Source of the DNA: Bacilliculturomica massiliensis
GTDB lineage: Bacteria > Bacillota > Clostridia > Peptostreptococcales > Anaerovoracaceae
Assembly (NCBI RefSeq): GCF_900605495.1
Contig: NZ_LR027600.1
Span: 186,001 to 250,000 of the forward strand
Length of the DNA: 64,000 nucleotides
Direction: 5' to 3'
In this document: piece after piece, positions 23,191 to 33,194 of the stretch
Numbering within the stretch: the stretch's first letter is position 1
Layout: each line of letters starts with the position of its first letter
Made by a program: the position numbers and the translations under genes
Notes under the pieces: model-generated
Database searches by the model: none
What the model was told of the DNA's origin: nothing
The model's input: only the letters and a program-made list of their open reading frames with translations

Positions 23191-24591
23191 CTAGAAAGGT
23201 CCCAGACCGATGGCATCAGCGAAGAGGATGATGCAGAAGGCGGCCAGGATGAGCATGCCAAAGATCTTCCAGGCGAATTTGATCCAGTCGCTGTATTCGA
23301 TGCCGCAGAACGTGAGGGCGACGAGAGAACCGGCGGGCCACAGGTAATTGGTGAAGCCGTCGCCATACTGATAGGCCAGCACCATGACCTGCTGGTTGAT
23401 GTTCAGCATCTTGCCCAGAGGTCCCAGAATGGGCATCATCATGACTGCTTTTCCGGAGCCGGACACAACGAAGAAGTTGAAGGCTGTCACGGCCAGATAC
23501 ACCAGAAGCAGCGTGACGATGGCGCTCTTTCCGGCCAGGAAATTGCCCATGGCGTTGACCACCGTATCCAGGATCTGAGCCTGGTTCATGAGGATCATGA
23601 TGGCGCGGGCAAATCCGATAGCCAGCGCGGCGCCCAGCACGCGGCTGGCTCCTGTGACGATATCCATGCATACCTGATTTGGGTTCAGGCGGAACAGGAA
23701 GGTAAGCACCACCGCGAAGATCAGGTAGATGGCCGCGATCTGGGGCATGCCCCAGCCCAGCTTCAGTCCGCCATAGCCCTGGAGGATGAAAAGGATGAGA
23801 AGGCCGATGAGCGCCAGGATCCTGGAAGTATTGAACGAGACTCTCTCGCCTGCCGCGGCCTTGCTGTCCTGGGTGAGGAATTCAGCTTTTACGATGCTCT
23901 TGTTGGGGTCCTTCTTGATCTTACGGCAGTAGAAGAGCAGGTATGCAAGACCGATGATGTAAAAAATGATCAGAGCGCCAAAGCGGAAGCCAAGTCCGGA
24001 GAACAGGGGCAGGCCCACGATGCTCTGCGCGATACCGGTGGTAAACATGTTGATAAGACCGGAGGCAAAACCGATGCCCATGCCCAGGATCGCAGTTCCC
24101 GCTCCCGCGATGCGGTCGTATCCCAGGGCCATGACCACAGAGATACACAGTGGGAAGAAAGGCATGCCGCCTTCGCCGAAGCCCAGGGCACCCATGACGG
24201 TAAATACGGTGTAGAGCGCTACGATGACCATCAGTTCCTTGCCTTCTGAGACGGCCAGTATCTTGTGGATGCCGGCGGCGATGGCGCCGGTCGTCTCGAT
24301 CAGGTAGATGACGCCGGAGATCAGCAGCAGGGATATGACGATATCGCCGCCCTGCACGATACCGTCGTGAATGGACTGGAAGAAGCCCAGGAAGGTGATG
24401 GGCGTTTTATCCTCAGCGGCCACATAGTGGAACACGTCGGGATTTACGATCTCCTGATGGGTGGTGGGATCTACGGTGCGTTCAAATTGTCCTGCCGGAA
24501 TGATGAAGGACAGGATGACCACCAATACCATGATCAGCATAAAGATCAGATACACGTGGGGAAGGCGAAAACCTTTTTTCTGTTTCTCCAT
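23191..24591 (-). CDS. YfcC-family transporter (C4-dicarboxylate/arginine-ornithine transporter-like)
   Basis: About 466 residues with 11-13 hydrophobic helices, starting HVYLIFMLIMVLVVILSFIIPAG. The segments GALGFGEGGMPFFPLCI, FNFFVVSGSGKAVMMMPILGPL and YGDGFTNYLWPAGS are characteristic of YfcC proteins. ATG 24591 is chosen because GGAGAG lies 5 bases upstream. Further upstream in frame there is no good site; the stronger AAGGAG at about 24640 leads to an ATG in another frame. It is probably co-transcribed with the M20 peptidase gene downstream. Confidence 0.83.
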   Translation of the reverse strand: MEKQKKGFRLPHVYLIFMLIMVLVVILSFIIPAGQFERTVDPTTHQEIVNPDVFHYVAAEDKTPITFLGFFQSIHDGIVQGGDIVISLLLISGVIYLIETTGAIAAGIHKILAVSEGKELMVIVALYTVFTVMGALGFGEGGMPFFPLCISVVMALGYDRIAGAGTAILGMGIGFASGLINMFTTGIAQSIVGLPLFSGLGFRFGALIIFYIIGLAYLLFYCRKIKKDPNKSIVKAEFLTQDSKAAAGERVSFNTSRILALIGLLILFILQGYGGLKLGWGMPQIAAIYLIFAVVLTFLFRLNPNQVCMDIVTGASRVLGAALAIGFARAIMILMNQAQILDTVVNAMGNFLAGKSAIVTLLLVYLAVTAFNFFVVSGSGKAVMMMPILGPLGKMLNINQQVMVLAYQYGDGFTNYLWPAGSLVALTFCGIEYSDWIKFAWKIFGMLILAAFCIILFADAIGLGPF

Positions 24592-24600
24592 TTCTCTCTC

Positions 24601-24632
24601 CATGCGGCGCGTATCTAGCTGTCCGCCGCATG
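24601..24632 (-). repeat. 9-bp inverted repeat in the YfcC gene leader
   Basis: CATGCGGCG and CGCCGCATG are separated by 14 bases, just upstream of the transporter start. In RNA this hairpin would contain the ATG of a short out-of-frame reading frame behind AAGGAG. Confidence 0.6.
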
Positions 24633-24727
24633 TTCTCCTTTCTTTTCCATACATACTCAGAATTTTGTTGATAAGACATATAACTGCATTTTCCATTGAT
24701 GCAGCCTTCCCTGTGGGAAGGTTTCAC

Positions 24728-24994
24728 ACTGACTATAACGCAAGAACTCTGCCAACTGATGTAAAAAAACGCGGCGAATATTCATTTTTTATCTTTAAAT
24801 ATGGGAGGAAGGGCGTAAAAGCCGCAATTTTCAATGGGTAGTGTTTATGAAATGAAGCGGGACGGCACGCGCTCCGTTCGCTGCCTGTGAAAAGGGGGAG
24901 GGGTAAGGAAAAGGCGGAATCGCAGATTATGTAAAAAATAATTTACGCCGGTGTCTATGAATGTTTACAAAAGGACGCGGGGAAGATCCAAAAG
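24728..24994. other. Non-coding gap between YfcC gene and acpP
   Basis: AT-rich in its first part. It contains TATAGT on the minus strand at 24732-24737, possibly a -10 box for the transporter operon, and the small inverted repeat GTAAA-AAATAA-TTTAC at about 24930. No gene is seen. Confidence 0.4.
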
Positions 24995-25035
24995 AAAAAA
25001 CCGTCGTCTGTGGGCGCAGCCTGCAGAGACGGTTT
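24995..25035 (-). terminator. Terminator of acpP
   Basis: GACGGTTT and AAACCGTC pair; on the minus strand the stem is followed by a run of six T. Confidence 0.75.
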
Positions 25036-25052
25036 CCGTTCGTCCATTTTCA

Positions 25053-25289
25053 TTATTCTTCGTTGGTCTGATCTTCAACGTATTTTACAATGTCTCCAAC
25101 TGACTGGAACTTCTCGGCCTGCTCGTCGGGAATTTCGATTTCGAATTCGTCTTCGATCGCCATGATGATCTCCACGGCGTCCAGAGAATCCGCCTCAAGA
25201 TCCTTCATCAGGTGCGTGCTCATTGCAATGGAATCTTCATCCACGTTTAGCTGTTCCCTGATGATCTCTCTGATTTTTTCAAATATCAT
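25053..25289 (-). CDS. acpP: Acyl carrier protein
   Basis: 78 residues, strongly acidic, with the phosphopantetheine site [20 protein letters not shown] (Ser of DSL, residue 35). It carries acyl chains during fatty acid synthesis. GGAGG is placed 6 bases before the ATG. It stands apart from other fatty acid genes and has its own promoter and terminator. Confidence 0.95.
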   Translation of the reverse strand: MIFEKIREIIREQLNVDEDSIAMSTHLMKDLEADSLDAVEIIMAIEDEFEIEIPDEQAEKFQSVGDIVKYVEDQTNEE

Positions 25290-25357
25290 ATTGTACCTCC
25301 AAAATTATGAGCGCCTTGTTTTTGCAGGGATTGGAGCCCCGCATGCATGCAACCATT

Positions 25358-25386
25358 ATTATAAGCACCTGTCTGACAGACTGCAA
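25358..25386 (-). promoter_or_regulatory. Promoter of acpP
   Basis: On the minus strand TTGCAG (25386-25381), a 17-base spacer and TATAAT (25363-25358). The spacer holds the inverted repeat CTGTC-A-GACAG and the expected start of transcription falls in the palindrome GCATGCATGC (25341-25350), so a regulator may bind here. Confidence 0.7.
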
Positions 25387-25433
25387 CCCTTATTTTAAAG
25401 AAAAGCGTTTTTTTTATACTTTTGCGCGTAAAA

Positions 25434-27416
25434 TCACTGGGAATCATCCTCCTGCATGAGCATCCATTCCTCATACACGGCGTCCAGAGTTTCGCGGGCG
25501 GACCGCAGTTCCCCGTCCAGAGCGGCGGACCGCTCAAAGTCGGTGTAGACCTCTTCCCGGCAGAGATCCGCCTGTATTTCCTCGATCCTGCCCTCCAGAT
25601 CGGCGATGGATCCCTCCAGTTCTTTCAGGCGCCGCTCTCTGCGGCGCTGCTCCGCCAGCCGCTCTTTCTGCTGACGGCGTTCTTCGGCCCGCTGTTCCTT
25701 ATCGCTGCGGGCGCTGGTCTGGTTCAGCAGCGTGCCGTCCGCAGAGGCCTGACGGGAAAGTTCCGTCAGGTAGCTTTTTCCGGAAGCGATCTGCTGCTTT
25801 TTTTCCAGGTAGTAGTCGTATCCCCCGCCGAAAACGGTGACGCCGTTCTCGGAGAGCTCATATATAGAGGTAGGAATTTTATTCAGGAAGTAACGGTCGT
25901 GGGATACCAACAGCAGCGTACCGGGAAATTCCAGCAGAGCGTCCTCAAATACCTCCTTGGAGGCGATGTCCAGATGGTTGGTTGGTTCGTCCATGACCAG
26001 CAGGTTCGCGCCGGACAGCATGAGCTTGAGCAGAGCCAGCCGGGCCTTCTCGCCTCCGGACAGAGAGCCGACGATCTTAAACACATCTTCTCCCCGGAAC
26101 AGAAAGCGTCCCAGAAGAGAGCGCAGTTCTGTCTCTGTGTAGAGCCGGTATTCGCTGTGCAGCTCCTCCAACACCGTATTGGAGGAAGTGAGCTGCTGCT
26201 GCTCCTGATCGTAATATCCAAAGATGACATTGTGCCCGGTCTTGACATACCCGCTGTCCGGCTCCAGCTCACCCATAACGATCCTGAGCAGAGAGGTCTT
26301 GCCGATACCGTTGGGGCCCACCAGACAGACGCGGTCGCCTTTTTTGATGTCAAAACCCACGTTGGAAAAAAGCCGGCGAAGCTCTGCGCCGGTTCCAAAG
26401 CTCTTGGACAGATCCTCCGCAAACAGGACGTCGTTTCCGCTCTGCAGACGTTCCCGGAACTGGATGCGCATTTTTCCGGGACGGGAATCCGGGCGTTCCA
26501 GCACATCCATGTGGGACAGACGCTTTTCGCGGGACTGAGCCCGCTTTGCCAGTTTTTCCGTACCGTGCTGTTTAAAACGGCGGATGATCTCTTCCTGTCT
26601 GGCGATCTCCTTCTGCTGGCTTTCATACCGGCGCATGGCGTCTTCCTCGCGCTGGCGCTTTTTTTCCACATACACAGAATAATTTCCTTCGTAACAGGTA
26701 AGTTTGTGGTTTTCCACTTCAAAGATCCGGGTAACGGTCTGGTCAAGGAAATACCGGTCGTGAGAGATCACGGCCAGCGTGCCGCCGTAGGATTTCAGGT
26801 ACTGTTCCAGCCACTTCAGCGTGCCGATGTCCAGATGGTTGGTCGGCTCGTCCAGTAAAAGCAGATCCGGTTTCTTCAAAAGCAGAGCGGCCAAAGCCAG
26901 TCTGGTGCGCTCGCCGCCGCTGAGCATGGAGATCTGTTTGCCGTAAAAATCTTCGGAGAAGGCCATGCTGGAGAGGATGCCGTTGATGGCGCTCTTGTAG
27001 GAATAGCCGTCGGCCAGTTTGAAAGCATGAGACAAGTCGTCATACCGGTGAAGAAGCTGCTCCACGTCCTCGCCGGCGGCAGACCGGAGCGAGATCTCTT
27101 CCGAGAGCGCGGCCAGCTGGTGCTCCATATCGATGACCGGACGAAAAATAGCCAGCATCTCCTGGTACACGGTATTTTCCGAAGAAAAATTATCCGTCTG
27201 CTTCAGATATCCCACGGAGGTGTCTGCAGGCAGAAAGAAATCGCCGCTGTCGCAGGGAAGCTCCCCGGTGAGGATGTTCAGAAGGGTCGTCTTTCCGGCG
27301 CCGTTGGCGCCTACGATGCCCACCCGGTCGCCCTGGCTGATATGAAAGGACACGCCGGTGAGGATCGGAGTGGTCCCGTAATATTTATTTAGATTGGTTG
27401 CAGATAAAAGTATCAT
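25434..27416 (-). CDS. ABC-F family ATPase
   Basis: 660 residues with two ABC domains and no membrane part, i.e. an ABC-F ribosome-associated ATPase. Domain 1 has GANGAGKTTLLNILTGEL and LSGGERTRLALAALLLKKPD followed by LLLDEPTNHLDIGTLKWLE. The inter-domain linker (residues about 240-300) is the charged helical P-site tRNA interaction motif. Domain 2 has GPNGIGKTSLLRIVMGEL, SLSGGEKARLALLKLML and DEPTNHLDI. A coiled-coil C-terminus follows (residues about 560-650). The closest known group is the YdiF/Uup type. No strong ribosome binding site is visible. Members include translation factors and antibiotic-resistance proteins; I cannot decide which. Confidence 0.88.
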   Translation of the reverse strand: MILLSATNLNKYYGTTPILTGVSFHISQGDRVGIVGANGAGKTTLLNILTGELPCDSGDFFLPADTSVGYLKQTDNFSSENTVYQEMLAIFRPVIDMEHQLAALSEEISLRSAAGEDVEQLLHRYDDLSHAFKLADGYSYKSAINGILSSMAFSEDFYGKQISMLSGGERTRLALAALLLKKPDLLLLDEPTNHLDIGTLKWLEQYLKSYGGTLAVISHDRYFLDQTVTRIFEVENHKLTCYEGNYSVYVEKKRQREEDAMRRYESQQKEIARQEEIIRRFKQHGTEKLAKRAQSREKRLSHMDVLERPDSRPGKMRIQFRERLQSGNDVLFAEDLSKSFGTGAELRRLFSNVGFDIKKGDRVCLVGPNGIGKTSLLRIVMGELEPDSGYVKTGHNVIFGYYDQEQQQLTSSNTVLEELHSEYRLYTETELRSLLGRFLFRGEDVFKIVGSLSGGEKARLALLKLMLSGANLLVMDEPTNHLDIASKEVFEDALLEFPGTLLLVSHDRYFLNKIPTSIYELSENGVTVFGGGYDYYLEKKQQIASGKSYLTELSRQASADGTLLNQTSARSDKEQRAEERRQQKERLAEQRRRERRLKELEGSIADLEGRIEEIQADLCREEVYTDFERSAALDGELRSARETLDAVYEEWMLMQEDDSQ

Positions 27417-27641
27417 AGTTTTGTCTGTTTATCCTTTGCTCTTTCAGTTTTGTGTTCCGCGGAGAACTTCCGCAGAGACGCCGAGACGGCGGAGCCGGAG
27501 GGCGAATGGCCGCGGCCGGTATTATCTTATCATTGTTTTTGCAAAATGGCAATGCGGCCCGTCTTTTTGGGGCGCGGATTTTGCGCCGCGGCCGAAGTTC
27601 GGCGCTGGAGCGATTCCGGTAAAAAATTTGCGCTATTTATG
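27417..27641. other. Non-coding gap between the ABC-F gene and the rex promoter
   Basis: No gene is seen. A GC-rich stretch near 27570-27600 can fold on itself. Confidence 0.4.
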
Positions 27642-27659
27642 CGGTTAATTATTTAACGT
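27642..27659 (+). promoter_or_regulatory. Rex-box-like operator
   Basis: The core GTTAA-TTAT-TTAAC (27644-27657) matches the inner part of the Rex consensus (TTGTTAANNNNTTAACAA). It is just upstream of the rex promoter, which suggests that Rex controls its own gene. Confidence 0.55.
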
Positions 27660-27665
27660 TAGTTA

Positions 27666-27695
27666 TTGTGCGAAAGGGTGGTTGAATGGTATAAT
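27666..27695 (+). promoter_or_regulatory. Promoter of rex
   Basis: TTGTGC (27666-27671), an 18-base spacer and the extended -10 TGG-TATAAT (TATAAT at 27690-27695). The leader to rex is about 195 bases. Confidence 0.65.
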
Positions 27696-27895
27696 AGCGC
27701 AAAGCGCCTATTGCAGATTCGGTGCGGCGCGGCCGCCAGGGGATGATTCTCCCACGATGGCCTTCAGCCAGTCACGGTAGAACAGCCGCAGAGCGGCTGC
27801 TGCGGATTCTGTGTATGGCAGTTGCTGCGCCGCCGTCGGGAACCTTTCCGGGCGGGAGATACATAATTTATCATAGCGAGGAGAAGTGAGATAGT

Positions 27896-28528
27896 ATGAA
27901 GGAAAAAGGCAAAATTTCTAAGGCGGTGATCAAGCGTCTTCCGCGGTACCGCAGGTATCTGGAAGACTTGATGAAGAGGGACATCGACCGCATTTCTTCC
28001 AATGATCTCAGCAATCTCATCGGATATACGGCATCGCAGATCCGGCAGGATCTGAATAATTTCGGAGGTTTCGGCCAGCAGGGCTACGGTTATAATGTGA
28101 AGGCCCTGCACACGGAGATCAGCAGGATCCTGGGTCTGGACAGAGAATATCGCATGATCATTCTGGGCTGCGGAAACCTGGGACAGGCACTGGCTAATTA
28201 TACCCATTATTATAAGGCGGGATTCAAGGTGTGCGGTATGTTCGATGTCAATCCGAGATTGGTGGGACTGAGGATCAACGATATCGAAGTGATGGATTAC
28301 AGCAATCTGGAAAAGTATCTGGAGGAAAACCAGATCGATATCGGCATTATCTGTACGAATAAGGACAGCGCCCAGGAGGTGGCCGATAAACTGGTAGCGG
28401 GAAAGATCAAGGGGATCTGGAACTTTGCTCCCATGGATCTGGATGTAGACGAACACGTGGCGCTGGAAAACGTCCACCTGAGCGACAGTCTGCATTCTCT
28501 GGCCTATCACATCAACCACAAGGAGTAG
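27896..28528 (+). CDS. rex: Redox-sensing transcriptional repressor Rex
   Basis: 210 residues. An N-terminal winged helix (about residues 10-75, with NDLSNLIGYTASQIRQDLNNFG) is joined to a Rossmann domain with the NAD-binding loop GCGNLGQALANY (near residue 92). Rex senses the NADH/NAD ratio and represses fermentation and respiration genes in anaerobes. GAGGAG lies upstream. A Rex-like box is found near its own promoter. Confidence 0.96.
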   Translation: MKEKGKISKAVIKRLPRYRRYLEDLMKRDIDRISSNDLSNLIGYTASQIRQDLNNFGGFGQQGYGYNVKALHTEISRILGLDREYRMIILGCGNLGQALANYTHYYKAGFKVCGMFDVNPRLVGLRINDIEVMDYSNLEKYLEENQIDIGIICTNKDSAQEVADKLVAGKIKGIWNFAPMDLDVDEHVALENVHLSDSLHSLAYHINHKE

Positions 28529-28622
28529 AAAAGGCGGTCCGCTCTTCGAAGGCGCAGAGACACTGCGGGCTGTTGTCTGCGCGGCCAACGCACGGCGGGA
28601 GCAGACGCGCTTCAAAAGAAAA

Positions 28623-28653
28623 ATAACCGTTTCGCATGGCGCGAAACGGTTAT
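28623..28653. terminator. Hairpin terminator between rex and the ferredoxin gene
   Basis: ATAACCGTTTCGC pairs perfectly with GCGAAACGGTTAT across a 5-base loop. It is convergently placed and could serve both genes. Confidence 0.75.
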
Positions 28654-28671
28654 CTGTTCTTTTGGTCTATA

Positions 28672-28842
28672 TTAGCCCGCTGTCGGAGCGTCTACCGGGC
28701 AAGCGTTAGCGCAAGCTCCGCACTCGATGCACTTGTCGGCATCGACTACATACTTGCCGTCGCCCTCAGCGATAGCGTCTACAGGACATTCGGAAGCGCA
28801 AGCTCCGCAGCTGATGCAAGCATCACCAATTACATATGCCAT
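28672..28842 (-). CDS. 2[4Fe-4S] ferredoxin
   Basis: 56 residues, a clostridial-type bacterial ferredoxin. Two cluster motifs are present: [12 protein letters not shown] (residues 9-20) and [12 protein letters not shown] (residues 38-49), each of the CxxCxxCxxxCP form. It is a small soluble electron carrier for pyruvate oxidation, hydrogenase and related reactions. AAAGGAGG lies 8 bases before the ATG. It has its own promoter and a terminator, so it is a separate unit. An open frame runs opposite it on the plus strand and is a shadow. Confidence 0.97.
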   Translation of the reverse strand: MAYVIGDACISCGACASECPVDAIAEGDGKYVVDADKCIECGACANACPVDAPTAG

Positions 28843-28885
28843 GATTCAATTCCTCCTTTAAATGATGGTTTAAACAAGCACCCTC

Positions 28886-28914
28886 ATTATAGCAGAATCG
28901 TTTTCAATTCACAA
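28886..28914 (-). promoter_or_regulatory. Promoter of the ferredoxin gene
   Basis: On the minus strand TTGTGA (28914-28909), 17 bases, then TATAAT (28891-28886). Confidence 0.75.
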
Positions 28915-28944
28915 TATATTTTAAAAGAAAGAAGCATATATTTT

Positions 28945-29754
28945 ATGGAAACATACGGACTGGTCGGCAGGAGCGGGACCGGGAAAAGTTACAGCGCCAT
29001 CGGCCTGTGCCGGGCACGGGGCTTTGATGCGATCATAGACGACGGACTGTTCATATTCGAGAACAGAATTATGGCGGGCGTATCGGCAAAGCGGGAGGCC
29101 ACGAAGATCGGCGCGGTGAAGACAGCTCTCTTTACCAAGGAGGAGCACTGCCGGGAGGTAAGGGAGAGCATCCAGCAGGTGCAGCCGCACAGAATACTCA
29201 TACTGGGCACGTCAGAGGGGATGATAGGCAAGATCATCTCCCGTCTGGATCTGCCGCCGCTGTCGGAGATGATCCGCATCGAAGACATCACCACGGAGGA
29301 AGAACGGGAGATGGCGCGGACACAGAGGCAGGACCTGGGCAAGCATGTGATCCCCGTGCCTACCTTTCAGGTGAAGCGTCAGTTCTCCGGGTATTTTCTG
29401 GACCCGCTGCGGATGTTTCGCGGCCTGGCGGGCGGCAGGGCGGCGTTTACGGAAAAAACAGTAGTGCGCCCCACTTACAGCTATCTGGGTGAGTACGTGA
29501 TCTCGGATCGGGTGATCAGCGACATTGTGCTCTGCGTGGCGGAACAGAAAAAAGAGCTGGTGGCCGGCATTGTGCGCGTTACTTCGGACAACCTTCCGGA
29601 GGGCATGAATATCCGGGTCCTGCTGTATCTGCGCTACCGCACGAAAGTGCTGACGGCTGCCCGGGTCCTCCAGAGGGAGATCGCAGCTCAGGTGGAACAT
29701 ATGACGGCGTTCAACGTGCTGGCTGTGGACGTGGAGATAAGGGGGCTGAAATAA
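28945..29754 (+). CDS. P-loop NTPase fused to an Asp23/Gls24-like domain
   Basis: 269 residues. The N-terminus carries a Walker A motif (GLVGRSGTGKSYSAIGLC, residues 5-22) and an IIDDGLFI stretch that could be a Walker B-type acidic site. The middle has LILGTSEGM and a variable linker. The last about 95 residues (from RPTYSYLGEYVISDRVI) resemble the Asp23/Gls24 envelope stress domain: a DIVLCVAEQ helix, a strand pair (MNIRVLLYLRY) and a final VEHMTAFNVLAVDVEIRGL. The start is the ATG at 28945, with only a weak AAAGAAAG upstream. A DUF554 membrane protein begins 1 base after the stop, so the two are probably co-expressed. The function is unknown. Confidence 0.65.
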   Translation: METYGLVGRSGTGKSYSAIGLCRARGFDAIIDDGLFIFENRIMAGVSAKREATKIGAVKTALFTKEEHCREVRESIQQVQPHRILILGTSEGMIGKIISRLDLPPLSEMIRIEDITTEEEREMARTQRQDLGKHVIPVPTFQVKRQFSGYFLDPLRMFRGLAGGRAAFTEKTVVRPTYSYLGEYVISDRVISDIVLCVAEQKKELVAGIVRVTSDNLPEGMNIRVLLYLRYRTKVLTAARVLQREIAAQVEHMTAFNVLAVDVEIRGLK

Positions 29755-29755
29755 A

Positions 29756-30466
29756 GTGACGCATTTGCTGGGTACGGCGGTGAACACCGCCGCGGTGATC
29801 GCGGGCGGGCTGCTGGGCAGGTATATATTGAAAGGGATCCCCTATCGCTACGAGGAGATCATGATGAAGGGGATGGGTCTTGCGGTCATCCTGATCGGCA
29901 TACAGGGGGCCATGAGCTACCAGCGTATCATGGTAGTCATACTCAGCATGGTGGCGGGCGGCATCCTGGGAGAATGGATCGATATCGACCGGCGGATGAA
30001 TCTGCTGGGCGCCTGGGCGGAGACGCGGCTGGGGGCCTCTGAGGGGAGCTTCGCCAAAGGCTTTACCACCGGAAGCCTGCTTTTCTGCACCGGTTCCATG
30101 GCTATCGTGGGGGCCATGAACAGCGGGCTGCAGGGCAACAACGACATGCTTTTCGCAAAATCCCTGATCGACCTGATGCTTGCCATCATTTTTTCCTCCG
30201 CGCTGGGCATCGGCGTGGCCTTTGCGGCCGTCTCGGTATTTATATATGAAGGGATCCTCGCTCTGGGCGCCGGTTTTGTGAAGGATTATCTGACGCCGGA
30301 GATCATCACGGAAATATCTGCGACCGGAAATCTGGTGCTGGTGGCCGTGGGGTGGAACTTCATCGTTCCGGAACAGCAAAAGATCCGGGCGGCCAATATG
30401 ATCCCTGCTATCTTTCTGCCCTGGCTGTTTATTCAGGCGGCGGATCTGATAAAGGGACTGGTCTGA
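29756..30466 (+). CDS. DUF554 family membrane protein
   Basis: 236 residues with about seven hydrophobic helices. The N-terminus LGTAVNTAAVIAGGLLGRYI and the central GSLLFCTGSMAIVGAMNSGL are typical for DUF554 (YdfK-like). Start GTG at 29756 directly follows the previous stop, with GGGGG upstream. No biochemical function is established for the family. Confidence 0.88.
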   Translation: MTHLLGTAVNTAAVIAGGLLGRYILKGIPYRYEEIMMKGMGLAVILIGIQGAMSYQRIMVVILSMVAGGILGEWIDIDRRMNLLGAWAETRLGASEGSFAKGFTTGSLLFCTGSMAIVGAMNSGLQGNNDMLFAKSLIDLMLAIIFSSALGIGVAFAAVSVFIYEGILALGAGFVKDYLTPEIITEISATGNLVLVAVGWNFIVPEQQKIRAANMIPAIFLPWLFIQAADLIKGLV

Positions 30467-30654
30467 TGCGGGTCTGGGAAAACAGAATGGTGTAAAATTT
30501 CACTTTATATAAAAATGAATCTGAAATACCAGGAAAAAGGGAGATAAACCTTCAAAATTTGGTTAGGCAATGAGACTTTTGGGCATAGTAAAGTTGAAAA
30601 TCCCGGTGGCAAATGAAAAAATCAAAAAACCTCGGAGTTTTTACGATAAAGCTA

Positions 30655-30682
30655 TTGACATTGGGGGATAGTTGGCTATAAT
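30655..30682 (+). promoter_or_regulatory. Promoter of groESL
   Basis: TTGACA (30655-30660), 16 bases, TATAAT (30677-30682), directly upstream of the CIRCE element. Confidence 0.85.
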
Positions 30683-30687
30683 TAATG

Positions 30688-30714
30688 TTAGCACTCGATA
30701 ATGATGAGTGCTAA
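30688..30714 (+). promoter_or_regulatory. CIRCE operator (HrcA binding site)
   Basis: TTAGCACTC, nine bases, GAGTGCTAA: a perfect CIRCE inverted repeat at the expected start of transcription. It implies heat-shock control by HrcA. Confidence 0.97.
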
Positions 30715-30765
30715 CAAAGTTGAAAATGATTTTACATAAACCAAAATCGAAAGGAGAAAGGTATT

Positions 30766-31050
30766 ATGAACATCAAACCGTTGGGCGACAGAGTCGTGAT
30801 CAAAAGATTAGAGGCAGAAGAAAAGACTACAGGAGGCATTATCCTCACCGCATCCGCCAAGGAACAGCCGCAGATGGCCGAAGTTATGGCCGTAGGTCCG
30901 GGAGGGGTGGTCGACGGCAAGGAGATCAAAATGGAAGTAAAAGAGGGTGACAAAGTTATCTTCTCCAAATATGCAGGCACAGAGATCAAATATGACGGCG
31001 AGGATTACATCATCGTATCCCAGAGAGACATTCTGGCGGTGGTCAAATAA
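30766..31050 (+). CDS. groES: Co-chaperonin GroES
   Basis: 94 residues, the lid of the GroEL folding chamber. The N-terminus NIKPLGDRVVIKRLEAEEKT and mobile loop TTGGIILTASAKEQPQ are typical, as is KVIFSKYAGTEIKYDGEDY. AAAGGAG precedes the ATG. First gene of the HrcA-controlled operon. Confidence 0.97.
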   Translation: MNIKPLGDRVVIKRLEAEEKTTGGIILTASAKEQPQMAEVMAVGPGGVVDGKEIKMEVKEGDKVIFSKYAGTEIKYDGEDYIIVSQRDILAVVK

Positions 31051-31164
31051 GTCCGGCCGCGAAGATCAGTGAGCGGTCCGATGAAGAAGGACATAGAAAT
31101 AGGAAGATCAGGGCAAAGGATGCGGCCGGTCGGAAATTTGTTCCGGAGGTCTGCGATATAATAA

Positions 31165-32814
<1,650 letters not shown>

Positions 32815-32921
32815 TCCATCAGCCCCATGTTGCCGCAAAAGGGAGACTGACCTCCCGCCGGCCCCACAGACAGACAGCAATAACCTTACAATAAAAGCGG
32901 GCGCGCAGCAGACGCCCGCAC
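32815..32921 (+). other. Gap after groEL
   Basis: A hairpin GCGGGCG-CGCAGCAGA-CGCCCGC lies near 32897-32919. Nothing else is recognised. Confidence 0.4.
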
Positions 32922-32972
32922 AAAGACGCCGCGGGGCATCTCATCAGGATGCACACCGCGGCGTCTTTTTCT
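32922..32972 (+). terminator. Terminator of groESL
   Basis: AAAGACGCCGCGG pairs with CCGCGGCGTCTTT, with an inner GCATC/GATGC stem, and is followed by TTTTCTTTT. Confidence 0.88.
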
Positions 32973-33194
32973 TTTGCAGGGAACAAACGATCCTGCCTGA
33001 CATTTCAGCACGCTGGCAGCAGAATAGAAAAAATGATTTCCTACATTTATAGTATCGTCGTCATTGCCGTTCACAGGATGGGGGGATCGCTGCCAGCTCC
33101 CCGTCCCGTCCTGCGCCCGCAGGGGAGCGGCCATGGAACAGGCCGTCAGATCGTCTCCTGTCGTCTCCTATCAGGACAGACAGCCACCGGCAGA
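32973..33194. other. Gap between groESL terminator and QueG-like gene
   Basis: I see no gene in these about 220 bases. A GCAGG/CCTGC stem is near the start. Confidence 0.4.

Noticed and set aside
25422-26858. 478-codon plus-strand frame opposite the ABC-F gene
   Set aside because: Antisense shadow; the ABC-F protein has all motifs in the minus frame.
28636-28944. Plus-strand upstream extension of the P-loop/Asp23 gene
   Set aside because: It lies opposite the ferredoxin gene, its promoter and terminator; it is an accidental open frame.
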